A stretch of DNA of 64,000 nt, from contig NZ_RBZQ01000001.1 of assembly GCF_003640395.1 (NCBI RefSeq), positions 434,001 through 498,000 of the forward strand. The letters run 5' to 3'. Of the stretch, positions 18,033-27,800 are shown piece by piece. The DNA comes from Stutzerimonas urumqiensis (GTDB lineage: Bacteria > Pseudomonadota > Gammaproteobacteria > Pseudomonadales > Pseudomonadaceae). The stretch's first letter is position 1. The number at the start of each line of letters is the position of its first letter. A model generated the notes under the pieces. That model searched no databases. It had not been told where the DNA came from and saw nothing but the letters and a program-made list of their open reading frames with translations. A program made the translations under genes and the position numbers.

Positions 18033-19721
18033 ATGCAACCTGAATTCTGGAAGGACAAGCGCCCGGCGGGTGTGCCCAGCGAGATCGACATGGGCGGCTT
18101 CCGCTCGGTCGTCGAGGTATTCGAGCGATCGTGCAAGCACCACGCCGACCGACCGGCCTTCAGCAACATGGGCGTCACGCTGACCTATGCCGACCTTGAG
18201 CGCCACTCCGCGGCGTTCGCCAGCTACCTGCAGAACCACACCGATCTCAAGCCCGGCGACCGCATCGCCGTGCAGATGCCCAACCTGCTGCAGTACCCGA
18301 TTGCCGTGTTCGGCGCGCTGCGTGCGGGGCTGGTGGTGGTCAACACCAACCCGCTGTACACCACGCGGGAGATGCGCCACCAGTTCAAGGATTCGGGCGC
18401 GCGTGCGCTGGTCTACCTCAATACCTTCGGCAACGCGGTGCAGCAGGTGCTGCCCGATACGGATATCGAATACCTGATCGAGGCGAAGATCGGCGACATG
18501 CTGCCGGCGCTCAAGGGCCTGCTGGTGGATGCCGCGGTCAAGCATGTGAAGAAGCTGGTGCCGGCCTACAGCCTGCCGCAGGCGGTCGCCTTCAAGGCCG
18601 CGCTGCGCGACGGCGCGCGTCACAGCCTCAAGCCCGTGCAGTCGACCCTCGACGATATCGCGGTGCTGCAATACACCGGCGGCACCACGGGCGTGGCCAA
18701 GGGCGCGATGCTGACGCACGGGAATCTGGTCGCCAACATGCGCCAGGTGCACGCGAACATGCAGCAGCTCGGCGACGACGGTCACCCGATCATCAAGGAA
18801 GGCCAGGAGGTGATGATCGCGCCGCTGCCGCTGTACCACATCTATGCGTTCACCGTGAATTGCATGTGCATGATGGTCACCGGCAACCACAACGTGCTGA
18901 TCACCAACCCGCGCGACATCAACGGCTTCGTCAAGGAACTGCAGAAGTGGCGGTTCACCGGCTTCCTCGGGCTGAACACCCTGTTCGTCGCGCTGATGTC
19001 GCACCCGGAGTTCAAGAAGATCGACTTCTCCGCGCTCAAGGGCACCAATTCCGGCGGCACGGCGCTGGTGTCGTCGGTGGCCGATCGCTGGAAGAGCCTG
19101 ACCGGCGTCACCGTGACCGAGGGGTACGGCCTGACCGAAACCTCGCCGGTGGTGAGCGCCAACCCGCACGGCGAAAAGGCCCGGCTGGGTACCGTCGGCC
19201 TGCCCGTGCCGGGCACTGCGCTCAAGGTGATCGACGATGAAGGCAACGAACTGCCGCTCGGCGAGCGGGGCGAGCTGTGCGTCAAGGGCCCGCAGGTGAT
19301 GAAGGGCTACTGGAACCGCCCCGACGCCACCGCCGAGGTACTCGACGCCGAGGGCTGGCTCAAGACCGGTGACGTCGCGATCATCGACGAGGACGGCTTC
19401 GTGCGGATCGTCGACCGCAAGAAGGACCTGATCATCGTCTCGGGCTTCAATGTCTACCCGAACGAGATCGAGGACGTGGTCATGGCCCATCCGAAGGTCG
19501 CCAGCTGCGCGGCGGTCGGCGTGCCGGACGAACGCTCCGGCGAGGTGGTCAAGCTGTTCGTGGTCCGTAGCGATCCGAGCCTGACCCTCGAGGAGTTGCA
19601 GGCCTACTGCCGCGAGAATTTCACCGGCTACAAGATTCCCAAGCACTACGTGTTCAAGGACGCCCTGCCGATGACGCCGGTCGGCAAGATCCTGCGGCGC
19701 GAGCTGCGCGACATGGCCTGA
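18033..19721 (+). CDS. fadD2: Long-chain fatty acid-CoA ligase FadD2
   Basis: A 562-residue adenylate-forming enzyme that activates fatty acids to acyl-CoA at the inner membrane. Core motifs: the P-loop YTGGTTGVAKGA (about residues 213-224), GYGLTETSP, and the FACS signature with GWLKTGDVAIIDEDGF. It is about as long as P. aeruginosa FadD2 and FadD1 (562). The next gene is a close paralog, so one arose by tandem duplication long ago. A terminator after 19721 shows the two are separately transcribed. Confidence 0.93.
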   Translation: MQPEFWKDKRPAGVPSEIDMGGFRSVVEVFERSCKHHADRPAFSNMGVTLTYADLERHSAAFASYLQNHTDLKPGDRIAVQMPNLLQYPIAVFGALRAGLVVVNTNPLYTTREMRHQFKDSGARALVYLNTFGNAVQQVLPDTDIEYLIEAKIGDMLPALKGLLVDAAVKHVKKLVPAYSLPQAVAFKAALRDGARHSLKPVQSTLDDIAVLQYTGGTTGVAKGAMLTHGNLVANMRQVHANMQQLGDDGHPIIKEGQEVMIAPLPLYHIYAFTVNCMCMMVTGNHNVLITNPRDINGFVKELQKWRFTGFLGLNTLFVALMSHPEFKKIDFSALKGTNSGGTALVSSVADRWKSLTGVTVTEGYGLTETSPVVSANPHGEKARLGTVGLPVPGTALKVIDDEGNELPLGERGELCVKGPQVMKGYWNRPDATAEVLDAEGWLKTGDVAIIDEDGFVRIVDRKKDLIIVSGFNVYPNEIEDVVMAHPKVASCAAVGVPDERSGEVVKLFVVRSDPSLTLEELQAYCRENFTGYKIPKHYVFKDALPMTPVGKILRRELRDMA

Positions 19722-20065
19722 CGACCGCCCACTGACCCGACGCCTGCATCGGCTCGTCCGGCGCGGGGCAGTCCCAATCCACGCCGCGCGATTTGCGCGG
19801 CGTTTTCATTCCCGCTTCGCCCGTCAGGTGCGTGCCAGAGCCGTTGCGATCGCTGGCGGCGTCGCCTGGTCGACGGTGACCGAAGCGCCTTGATCGGTCA
19901 TATTTTTGTCAGCCGGCCCCGCTTTCGGCTCTGTTCCGCCTGCGGCAAAACTGCTACGCTCGGCCCCGATTTTTGGCCGGGATAACGGTACAAAAGTTAA
20001 CAAAACACAACAAAACAGCTGCAATCGCGCGCGAACATGCAGCTGACGCGTAGGAGTGGGGCGTT
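19722..20065. other. fadD2-fadD1 intergenic region
   Basis: 344 bases with a terminator at 19782-19806 and the fadD1 promoter and leader. The last 90 bases are A-rich (AAAAGTTAACAAAACACAAC region at about 19990-20010). I found no PsrA-type dyad by eye. Confidence 0.5.
19782..19806 (+). terminator. Terminator after fadD2
   Basis: Perfect stem CGCCGCGC/GCGCGGCG with a five-base loop GATTT, followed by TTTT. Confidence 0.8.
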
Positions 20066-21754
20066 ATGACCGATAACTTCTGGAAGGATAAATATCCAGT
20101 CGGGATACCCAGCGAGATCGATCCCGAGCAGTACCAGAACATCCAAGCCGTGCTGAAGCAGTCCTGCGAGCGCTTCGCCAGCAAGCCGGCCTTCAGCAAT
20201 CTCGGCAAGACCCTCACGTACGGCGAGCTGTACCGGCTCTCGGGCGACTTCGCCGCCTACCTCCAGCACCACACCGACCTCAAGCCCGGCGACCGCATCG
20301 CCGTGCAGATGCCGAACGTCCTGCAATACCCGGTCGTCGTGTTCGGTGCCCTGCGCGCCGGGCTGATCGTGGTCAACACCAACCCGCTGTACACCGCGCG
20401 GGAAATGGAGCACCAGTTCAACGATTCGGGCGCCACGGCACTGGTCTGCCTGGCCAACATGGCGCACCTCGCCGAGCAGGTCCTGCCCAAGACGGGCATC
20501 CGGCACGTGGTCGTCACCGAAGTCGGCGACATGCTGCCGGGCCTCAAGCGCCTGCTGGTCAATAGCGTCGTCAAGCATGTGAAGAAGATGGTGCCGGCCT
20601 ACCGCCTGCCGCAGGCCGTCAAGTTCAACCAGGCCATGTCGATGGGGCACGGCAAGGCGGTGACCGAGGCCAGCCCGCAGGGTGAAGACCTCGCCGTGCT
20701 GCAGTACACCGGCGGCACCACCGGCGTGGCCAAGGGGGCGATGCTCACGCACCGCAACATCGTCGCCAACATGCTGCAGAACCGCGCCCTGATGGGCAGC
20801 GAGCTGGCCGAAGGCGCCGAGGTGATGGTCGCGCCGCTGCCGCTGTATCACATCTATGCCTTCACCTTTCACTGCATGGCGATGATGCTGATCGGCGCGC
20901 ACAACGTGCTGATTACCAACCCGCGCGACCTGGCGGCCTTCACCAAGGACCTGGCGAAGTACCGCTTCACCGGCTTCGTCGGTCTCAACACCCTGTTCGT
21001 CGCCCTGTGCAACAACGAGGCGTTCCGCAAGCTGGACTTCTCCTCGCTCAAGCTCACCGTCTCCGGCGGCATGGCGCTGCAACTGGCGACGGCCGAACGC
21101 TGGAAGGCGCTGACGGGCTGCGACATCGCCGAAGGCTTCGGCATGACCGAGACCAGCCCGGTGGTGTCGGTGAACCCGGTCAACCACATCAAGATCGGCA
21201 CCATCGGCATCCCGCTGCCGTCGACGCAGTGCAAGGTCATCGACGACGAGGGCAACGACCTGCCGATGGGCTCGGTCGGCGAGCTGTGCGTCAAGGGCCC
21301 GCAGGTGATGAAGGGGTATTGGCAGCGCCCCGAGGCGACCGCCGAGATCCTCAGCGCCGAGGGTTGGTTGAAGACCGGCGACATCGGCATCATCCAGGAA
21401 GACGGCTACATGCGGATCGTCGACCGCAAGAAGGACATGATCCTGGTCTCGGGCTTCAACGTGTACCCCAACGAGCTGGAAGACGTGCTCGCCACGCTCC
21501 CTGGCGTGCAGCAATGCGCGGCGATCGGCGTGCCGGACGAGAAATCCGGCGAAGCGATCAAGCTGTTCGTGGTCACCAAGCCCGGCGAGAGCCTGACCAA
21601 GGAGCAGGTCATGCAGCACATGCACGACAACGTCACGGGCTACAAGCGACCCAGATACATGGAGTTCCGCGACAGCCTGCCGACCACCAACGTCGGCAAG
21701 ATTCTGCGTCGCGAACTGCGCGACGAAGAGCTGAAGAAGCTCGGCAAGAAGTGA
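20066..21754 (+). CDS. fadD1: Long-chain fatty acid-CoA ligase FadD1
   Basis: A 562-residue acyl-CoA synthetase, paralog of the preceding gene. It keeps the ATP loop YTGGTTGVAKGA, GFGMTETSPV and the FACS signature GWLKTGDIGIIQEDGY. In P. aeruginosa FadD1 prefers long-chain and FadD2 shorter acids; the same split is likely here but is inference from synteny. TAGGAG lies nine bases before the ATG. The C-terminus ends in a basic LKKLGKK. A strong terminator follows. Confidence 0.94.
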   Translation: MTDNFWKDKYPVGIPSEIDPEQYQNIQAVLKQSCERFASKPAFSNLGKTLTYGELYRLSGDFAAYLQHHTDLKPGDRIAVQMPNVLQYPVVVFGALRAGLIVVNTNPLYTAREMEHQFNDSGATALVCLANMAHLAEQVLPKTGIRHVVVTEVGDMLPGLKRLLVNSVVKHVKKMVPAYRLPQAVKFNQAMSMGHGKAVTEASPQGEDLAVLQYTGGTTGVAKGAMLTHRNIVANMLQNRALMGSELAEGAEVMVAPLPLYHIYAFTFHCMAMMLIGAHNVLITNPRDLAAFTKDLAKYRFTGFVGLNTLFVALCNNEAFRKLDFSSLKLTVSGGMALQLATAERWKALTGCDIAEGFGMTETSPVVSVNPVNHIKIGTIGIPLPSTQCKVIDDEGNDLPMGSVGELCVKGPQVMKGYWQRPEATAEILSAEGWLKTGDIGIIQEDGYMRIVDRKKDMILVSGFNVYPNELEDVLATLPGVQQCAAIGVPDEKSGEAIKLFVVTKPGESLTKEQVMQHMHDNVTGYKRPRYMEFRDSLPTTNVGKILRRELRDEELKKLGKK

Positions 21755-22110
21755 TCTCGCGCTGAAGAAAAGAAGCCCCGCATTCGCGGGGCTTTTTGTT
21801 TTCTCGCACGGCTTCGAGCGTAACGCCAGGTGGTTAGTTGGGAACGGTTGACCTCGCCAAGACACACGCCGCTCGCCGCGGTGCGTTTATGCACGCGGTT
21901 GGCCAGAGGGAGGGGTGCGGCAGTGCCGTTTCGCATCGTTGCACAGGCTTTGCGGCGCTTGCCGACCAACGGCGCGGCAACGAACGGAACCGCGCGAACG
22001 CGGCTGCATGGAACCGGTCTAGCAGCCTATGGCCGCGCCCTGCGGTTCGCTGAGATTGATGTCGTGAGGCAGCGGCCTACCCATCAACTTTCCGCAAGGA
22101 TGAGTTACCC
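21755..22110. other. fadD1-aminopeptidase intergenic region
   Basis: 356 bases. It holds the fadD1 terminator at its start; the rest, 21800-22100, has no open frame with coding character and I see no lux-type box or repeat in it. Confidence 0.45.
21774..21799 (+). terminator. Terminator after fadD1
   Basis: Stem AGCCCCGC/GCGGGGCT, loop ATTC, then TTTTTGTTTT. Confidence 0.9.
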
Positions 22111-23718
22111 ATGCACAAGAAAAACAATGCAGTACGGGTAGTCGCGTCGCTCGCTCTGGCCGTGTCCACGGCCGCGCTCGCCGCACCGCAAAGCGATCCC
22201 GCTCAGTTCAACGAGTTCTGGACCCCCGGCATGCCGAACCCGGCGCTCTGCCGGTCGCCGTTGCTGGTCAGTTCGCCGCTCGGCTTGCCGCGCTGCATGG
22301 AAGTCAGCAACGTGATGAATCACCTGGAGGCGCTGCAGGACATCGCCTCGCTGAACGACGGCAACCGCGCATCCGGGACGCCGGGCTATCAGTCCTCGGT
22401 CGACTACGTGCGCACCCAGCTGGAACAGGCCGGTTACCAGGTGACGATCCAGCCGTTCCCGTTCCTGGCGTTCTATCCCAAAGGTCCGGGCACGCTCGCG
22501 GCCGTCGCGCCGCAGGCCGAGCAGTACGTCTGGGAAGAGGACTTCTCCTACCCCGAGCAGACCGATCCGGGCAGCGTCACCGCGCCGGTGGTGGCGGTCG
22601 ACCTGCAACTCGGGCTCGGCAACACCTCTACCAGCGGCTGCGAGGCGGAAGACTTCGCCGGCTTCCCGGCCGGCTCGATCGCACTGATGCAGCGGGGCGC
22701 ATGCACCTTCGAGCAGAAGGCCGAGAACGCCGCGGCGGCAGGGGCGGTGGGCGCCATCATCTTCAACCAGGGCGACACCGAGGACCGTACCGGGCTGATG
22801 GTCGCCACCCTCGGCTCGACCTACGAGGGCGGCATCCCGGTGCTGTTCGCGACCTACGAGAACGGCGTGGCCTGGTCGCAGACCGAGGGCCTGCAACTGG
22901 CCATGACGGTCGACGTGATCCGCGAACAGACCGAGACCTACAACGTGCTCGCCGAAACCCGGCGCGGTGACCCGGACAACGTGGTGATGGTCGGCGCGCA
23001 CCTGGATTCGGTGTTCGAGGGTCCGGGCATCAACGACAACGCCTCCGGCAGCGCTGCGGTGCTGGAGATGGCGCTGCTGATGCGCAAGGCGCGGCCGTTC
23101 AACAAGGTGCGTTTCGCCTGGTGGGGCGCCGAGGAGTCGGGGCTGGTGGGTTCGACCTACTACGTCAACAGCCTGTCCGAGCAGGAGCAGGGACGGATCA
23201 AGGCGTACCTCAACGCCGACATGATCGGTTCGCCGAACTACGCCAACTTCATCTATGACGGCGACGGCTCCGACTTCGGCCTGCAAGGGCCGCCCGGGTC
23301 CGGCGCGATCGAGCGGCTGCTGCGTGCCTACTTCGATGTGCGGGGTGAGGCGTCGGAAGGCACCGAGATCGACTTCCGCTCCGATTACGCGCAGTTCTTC
23401 GAGGTCGGCATTCCGTTCGGCGGCCTGTTCACCGGCGCCGAAGGGATCAAGACGGTCGAACAGGCCCAGCTGTATGGCGGCGCGGCCGGCCAGCCATACG
23501 ATCCCTGCTACCACCAGGCCTGCGATGACCTGACCAACCTGTCCACCGAAGCGTTGGAGTTGCATGCCGATGCGTTGGCGTTCGCGACCAGCTGGCTGTC
23601 GCTTTCGACCCAAATGATCGACGACGAGATCGCCGAGGCCGAGCAACAGAGCCAGCAGAGCCTTCGCATGCTGTCGGTTCCGCAGGAGCGCTCGCGTTGG
23701 GGTGACCTGATCCGCTAA
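22111..23718 (+). CDS. Secreted M28 aminopeptidase (PaAP-like)
   Basis: A 535-residue zinc aminopeptidase, matching the P. aeruginosa PaAP (536 residues). A signal peptide (ALAVSTAALA, cleaved about residue 25) leads to a PA domain inserted in the M28 catalytic domain. Zinc ligands fit PaAP: H297 in GAHLDS, D309 in INDNASG, E341-E342 in AEESGL, then the Asp of NADMIG and the last His in CYHQACDD. The C-terminal tail (after about residue 505) probably is the autoinhibitory propeptide that is cut off outside the cell. PaAP is exported by type II secretion and controlled by quorum sensing; no lux box was seen here. Confidence 0.92.
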   Translation: MHKKNNAVRVVASLALAVSTAALAAPQSDPAQFNEFWTPGMPNPALCRSPLLVSSPLGLPRCMEVSNVMNHLEALQDIASLNDGNRASGTPGYQSSVDYVRTQLEQAGYQVTIQPFPFLAFYPKGPGTLAAVAPQAEQYVWEEDFSYPEQTDPGSVTAPVVAVDLQLGLGNTSTSGCEAEDFAGFPAGSIALMQRGACTFEQKAENAAAAGAVGAIIFNQGDTEDRTGLMVATLGSTYEGGIPVLFATYENGVAWSQTEGLQLAMTVDVIREQTETYNVLAETRRGDPDNVVMVGAHLDSVFEGPGINDNASGSAAVLEMALLMRKARPFNKVRFAWWGAEESGLVGSTYYVNSLSEQEQGRIKAYLNADMIGSPNYANFIYDGDGSDFGLQGPPGSGAIERLLRAYFDVRGEASEGTEIDFRSDYAQFFEVGIPFGGLFTGAEGIKTVEQAQLYGGAAGQPYDPCYHQACDDLTNLSTEALELHADALAFATSWLSLSTQMIDDEIAEAEQQSQQSLRMLSVPQERSRWGDLIR

Positions 23719-23770
23719 GCACCAGGCCAGGCAGCGGCCCTCGACGCCGCTGCCTGCTGCCCGCCGACCA

Positions 23771-24688
23771 TCAGGTCGCCTCCTGCGCCGCTGGGCTTCG
23801 ATCCGGGCGCGACATCAGCACCACACCGATGACCACACAGACGGCCGCCAGCAGCATCGACAGGCTGCCGCTTTCGCCGAGCAGCAGGATGGCCACCGCC
23901 GCCCCGGCCATCGCACCCACCGAACCGATCTGGCTCAGGTACACCGGGCCGGCGATCTTTTGCAGGCGGAAAAACATCGCGTAGGTACAGGCGAACAGGA
24001 GCATCTGCGCCAGCACCGGCCACAGCTCAGGTTGCCGGGGCGTGCCCGCCGTATCGGTATTCGCCAAGCCCTGCATGGCCAGGCTCGGCACCAGCAGTAG
24101 CGCGCCGGCCAACAGCATGCCCGGCGCCAGCGCGAGCGGCGTGGCGCCTGCCGGCCAGCGCAGGGTGCGGTAGATGTTGCCCAGCGCCAGGAACACCGGA
24201 ACCACCAGCACCGCCAGCACCCAGCCGAGCGGTGCATCGCCGGCGCTCGCCTTGCCGATCGCCAGCAGCAGGCTGCCGATCAACCCGAGCACCACGCCGA
24301 GCAGCCGCAGGCCGCGCAGCCGTTCCAGCTTCAGCAGCACCGCCAGCCCATAGGTGAGCAGCGGCGGAAAGGCCAGGCACAGCGAGGCATAACCGGCGCC
24401 GACATGGGGAATCGCGCTGAACATCACCGCGTTCGGCAGACTGATGCTGATCAGCCCCGACACCAGGTAATAACGCAGATGGGCTCGACCGAGGGGTGGC
24501 CGCGCCTGGCTCGCCATCGCCAGACCGACCAGCAGCACACCCGCGCCGAGCAGGCTCCATAGCAGGAAGGTCACCGGCTGCCAGCCACCCGTCGTGGCGA
24601 TCTTGACCAGGTTGTTGGTCAGCCCCAGCAGCGTCCCCGTCCCGATCAGCAGTGCAAGGGGGGAGTGCCAGGGGTTCGATTGCTTCAT
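23771..24688 (-). CDS. EamA/DMT family transporter
   Basis: A 305-residue protein with ten predicted membrane helices in two EamA repeats, as in drug/metabolite transporters such as RhaT and YdcZ-type exporters. ATG 24688 (MKQSNPWHSP) starts it; the frame runs open far upstream on this strand, but that part is antisense to hrpA. Motif SLPNAVMFSAIPHVGAGYAS and the mirrored GPVYLSQIGSVGAMAG mark the helix 3-4 hairpins of the two halves. Substrate unknown. It is divergent from hrpA with a 123-base shared promoter region. Confidence 0.85.
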   Translation of the reverse strand: MKQSNPWHSPLALLIGTGTLLGLTNNLVKIATTGGWQPVTFLLWSLLGAGVLLVGLAMASQARPPLGRAHLRYYLVSGLISISLPNAVMFSAIPHVGAGYASLCLAFPPLLTYGLAVLLKLERLRGLRLLGVVLGLIGSLLLAIGKASAGDAPLGWVLAVLVVPVFLALGNIYRTLRWPAGATPLALAPGMLLAGALLLVPSLAMQGLANTDTAGTPRQPELWPVLAQMLLFACTYAMFFRLQKIAGPVYLSQIGSVGAMAGAAVAILLLGESGSLSMLLAAVCVVIGVVLMSRPDRSPAAQEAT

Positions 24689-24811
24689 GAAGGTCTCCGA
24701 TAAGGTTGCATTCCGAGTTCGGCGCAGCGACCCAGGGTCGATTCGGCCTGCGGCGGGCCGGGCAAATCTGCGACAATCCCGGCCTTTGTCGCCAAGCCTC
24801 CAAGCCGCCTG

Positions 24812-27800
24812 ATGACCGATTCGACACCCGCTTTCTCCACGTTGCTGAACAACCTCGATCAGGCGCTCAACGCCGATCGCCACCGCCTGCGCCGACAGCT
24901 GCACGAACTGCAGAAAAAGCCCGACGAGGCGAAATTCGCCCAGTGGCTGGAACGCTTCCAGGCGTCCTGCGCCAAGGTCGAGGCCCGGCGCCGGAGCGTA
25001 CCTGTCATGCGTTACGACGATGCCTTGCCGATCGCCGCCAAGCGCGACGAGATCAAGGCCGCGCTGGAGCAGCATCAGGTGCTGGTGCTGGCCGGCGAAA
25101 CCGGCTCGGGCAAGACCACCCAGCTGCCGAAGATCTGCCTGGAAATCGGTCGCGGTGTGCACGGGTTGATCGGCCACACCCAGCCGCGCCGGCTGGCGGC
25201 GCGCAGCGTGGCGACGCGGGTGGCCGAGGAAATCGGCACGCCGCTGGGCGAGCTGGTCGGCTATCAGGTGCGCTTCGAAGACCACAGCGCCGAAGGCACG
25301 CTGGTCAAGCTGATGACCGACGGCATCTTGCTGGCCGAGACGCAGCACGACCGCTTCCTGGAAAAGTACGACACGATCATCGTCGACGAGGCGCACGAGC
25401 GCAGCCTCAACATCGACTTCCTGCTCGGCTACCTGAAGACGCTGCTGCCACGCCGGCCGGACCTGAAGGTGATCATCACCTCGGCGACCATCGACCTGGA
25501 GCGCTTCAGCCAGCACTTCGATGATGCGCCCATCGTCGAGGTGTCGGGCCGCACCTATCCGGTAGACCTCTGGTACCGGCCGCTGGCCGCCGAAACCGAC
25601 GAAGACGGCAACCGCGTCGAGGACGACCTCACCGTCGACCAGGGCATCCTTGCCGCGCTGGGCGAGATCGAAGCGCATGAGAAAGAGGTGGGCAAGCGGC
25701 CCGGCGACGTGCTGGTCTTCCTGCCCGGCGAGCGCGAGATTCGCGATGCCGCCGAGGTGCTGCGCAAGGCCAACCTGCGCCACACCGAGGTGCTGCCGCT
25801 GTACGCGCGCCTGACCCCGGCCGAGCAGCAGAAGATCTTCCGGCCGATGCCGGGGCGCAAGATCGTGCTCGCCACCAACGTGGCCGAAACCTCGCTGACC
25901 GTGCCGGGTATCCGCTACGTGATCGATTCCGGCACCGCGCGCATCAGCCGCTACAGCTACCGCGCCAAGGTCCAGCGACTGCCGATCGAGGCCATCGCCC
26001 AGGCCAGCGCCAACCAGCGCAAGGGCCGTTGCGGGCGGGTCGAGCCGGGTATCTGCATCCGGCTGTACAGCGAGGAGGACTTCCTCGGCCGACCGGAATT
26101 CACCGACCCGGAAATCCTGCGCACCAACCTGGCCGCGGTGATCCTGCAGATGCTGCACCTGCGCCTCGGCCAGATCGAGGACTTCCCCTTCATCGAGCCG
26201 CCGGACGGCAAGGCCATCAGCGACGGCTTCAACCTGTTGCAGGAGCTGTCGGCGGTCAATCGCGAGAACCAGCTGACGCCACTCGGCCGCCAGCTGGCGC
26301 GCCTGCCGATCGATCCGCGGCTGGGGCGGATGCTGCTCGAGGCGGCCAACTTGGGCAGTCTGGACGAGGTGTTGATCGTCGCCAGCGCGCTCTCGGTGCA
26401 GGACGTACGCGAACGCCCGGTCGATCGCCAGACCCAGGCCGACCAGGCGCATGCCCAGTGGAAGGACCCGGACTCGGACTTCGCCGCGCTGATCAACCTC
26501 TGGCGCGGTTTCGAAGAACAGCGCCAGGCGCTGGGCTCCAACGCGCTGCGGACCTGGTGCCGCAAGCACTTCCTCAACTACCTGCGCCTGCGCGAATGGC
26601 GCGACGCGCATCGGCAGCTGACGTTGATCGTGCGCGAGCTGAAGCTGGGCGCGAACAAGTCGGTGGATGGCTCCGGCCATCCACCCTACGAAAAGGCGGA
26701 CGCGCGCCGAAACCGTAGGGTGGACAACGGCGAAGCCTTGTCCACGCGTCAGGCCGAGGCTGACTCCCAACCCGCGCTCACCACCGACAAGCGCGTCAAC
26801 GCCAAGCTCGCCCAACAGGCCGAGGCGACCGAGGCAGCAGTGCGCGCGAAGAACTACGCCGCCGTGCACAAGGCCATTCTCGCCGGCCTGCTCAGCCAGA
26901 TCGGCAGCAAGACCGAGGACGGCGACTACCTTGGCGCGCGTCAGCGGCGCTTCTGGATTCATCCGTCCAGCGTCATCGGCCGCAAGAAGCCGAACTGGGT
27001 AATGGCCGCCGAGCTGGTGGAAACCACCAAGCTGTTCGCGCGCATGGTCGCCAAGATCGAGTCGGACTGGATCGAGCCGCTGGCCCGGCACCTGATCAAG
27101 ACAAACCACTTCGAAGCGCACTGGGAGAAGAAGCGCGGGCAGGTCGTCGCCTTCGAGCAGGTCACCCTGTACGGCATGATCATCGTCGGCCGCCGCGCGG
27201 TGCATTACGGGCCGATCGAGCCGGTGCTATCGCGCGAGTTGCTGATTCGCGAGGGACTGGTGCGCGGCGACATCAACAGCCGCGCCCGCGCGCTCAGCGC
27301 CAACCGCCAGTTGCTCGAGCGCCTCGACGAGCTGGAAGCCAAAGCCCGCCGGCGCGACATCCTCGCCGACGAAGAAACGCTCTTCGCCTTCTACGACGCG
27401 CGCATCCCGGCGGACATCTACCAGACCGCGACCTTCGACAGCTGGTACAAGCGCGAGGGCGCCAAGGACCCGCAGCTGCTGATCATGCGCGAGGAGGACG
27501 TGCTCGCCCGCGAGGCGCGTGAGGTCACCGCTGCGCAGTATCCGGACACGCTGCAGCTCGGCGAACTCCAGCTGCCGCTCAGCTATGACTTCGAGCCCGG
27601 CAGCGAGCGTGATGGCGTGACCCTGCGCGTGCCGGCGCCGCTGTTGCCGCAACTGCCGGCGGAACGGTTGGACTGGCTGGTGCCAGGGCTCATCGAAGCC
27701 AAGGCGGTGGCGCTGGTGCGCGGGTTGCCGAAGGCGATCCGCAAGAACTTCGTGCCGGTACCGGACTTCGTTGCCGCCGCGCTTTCCAAGATCACCTTCG

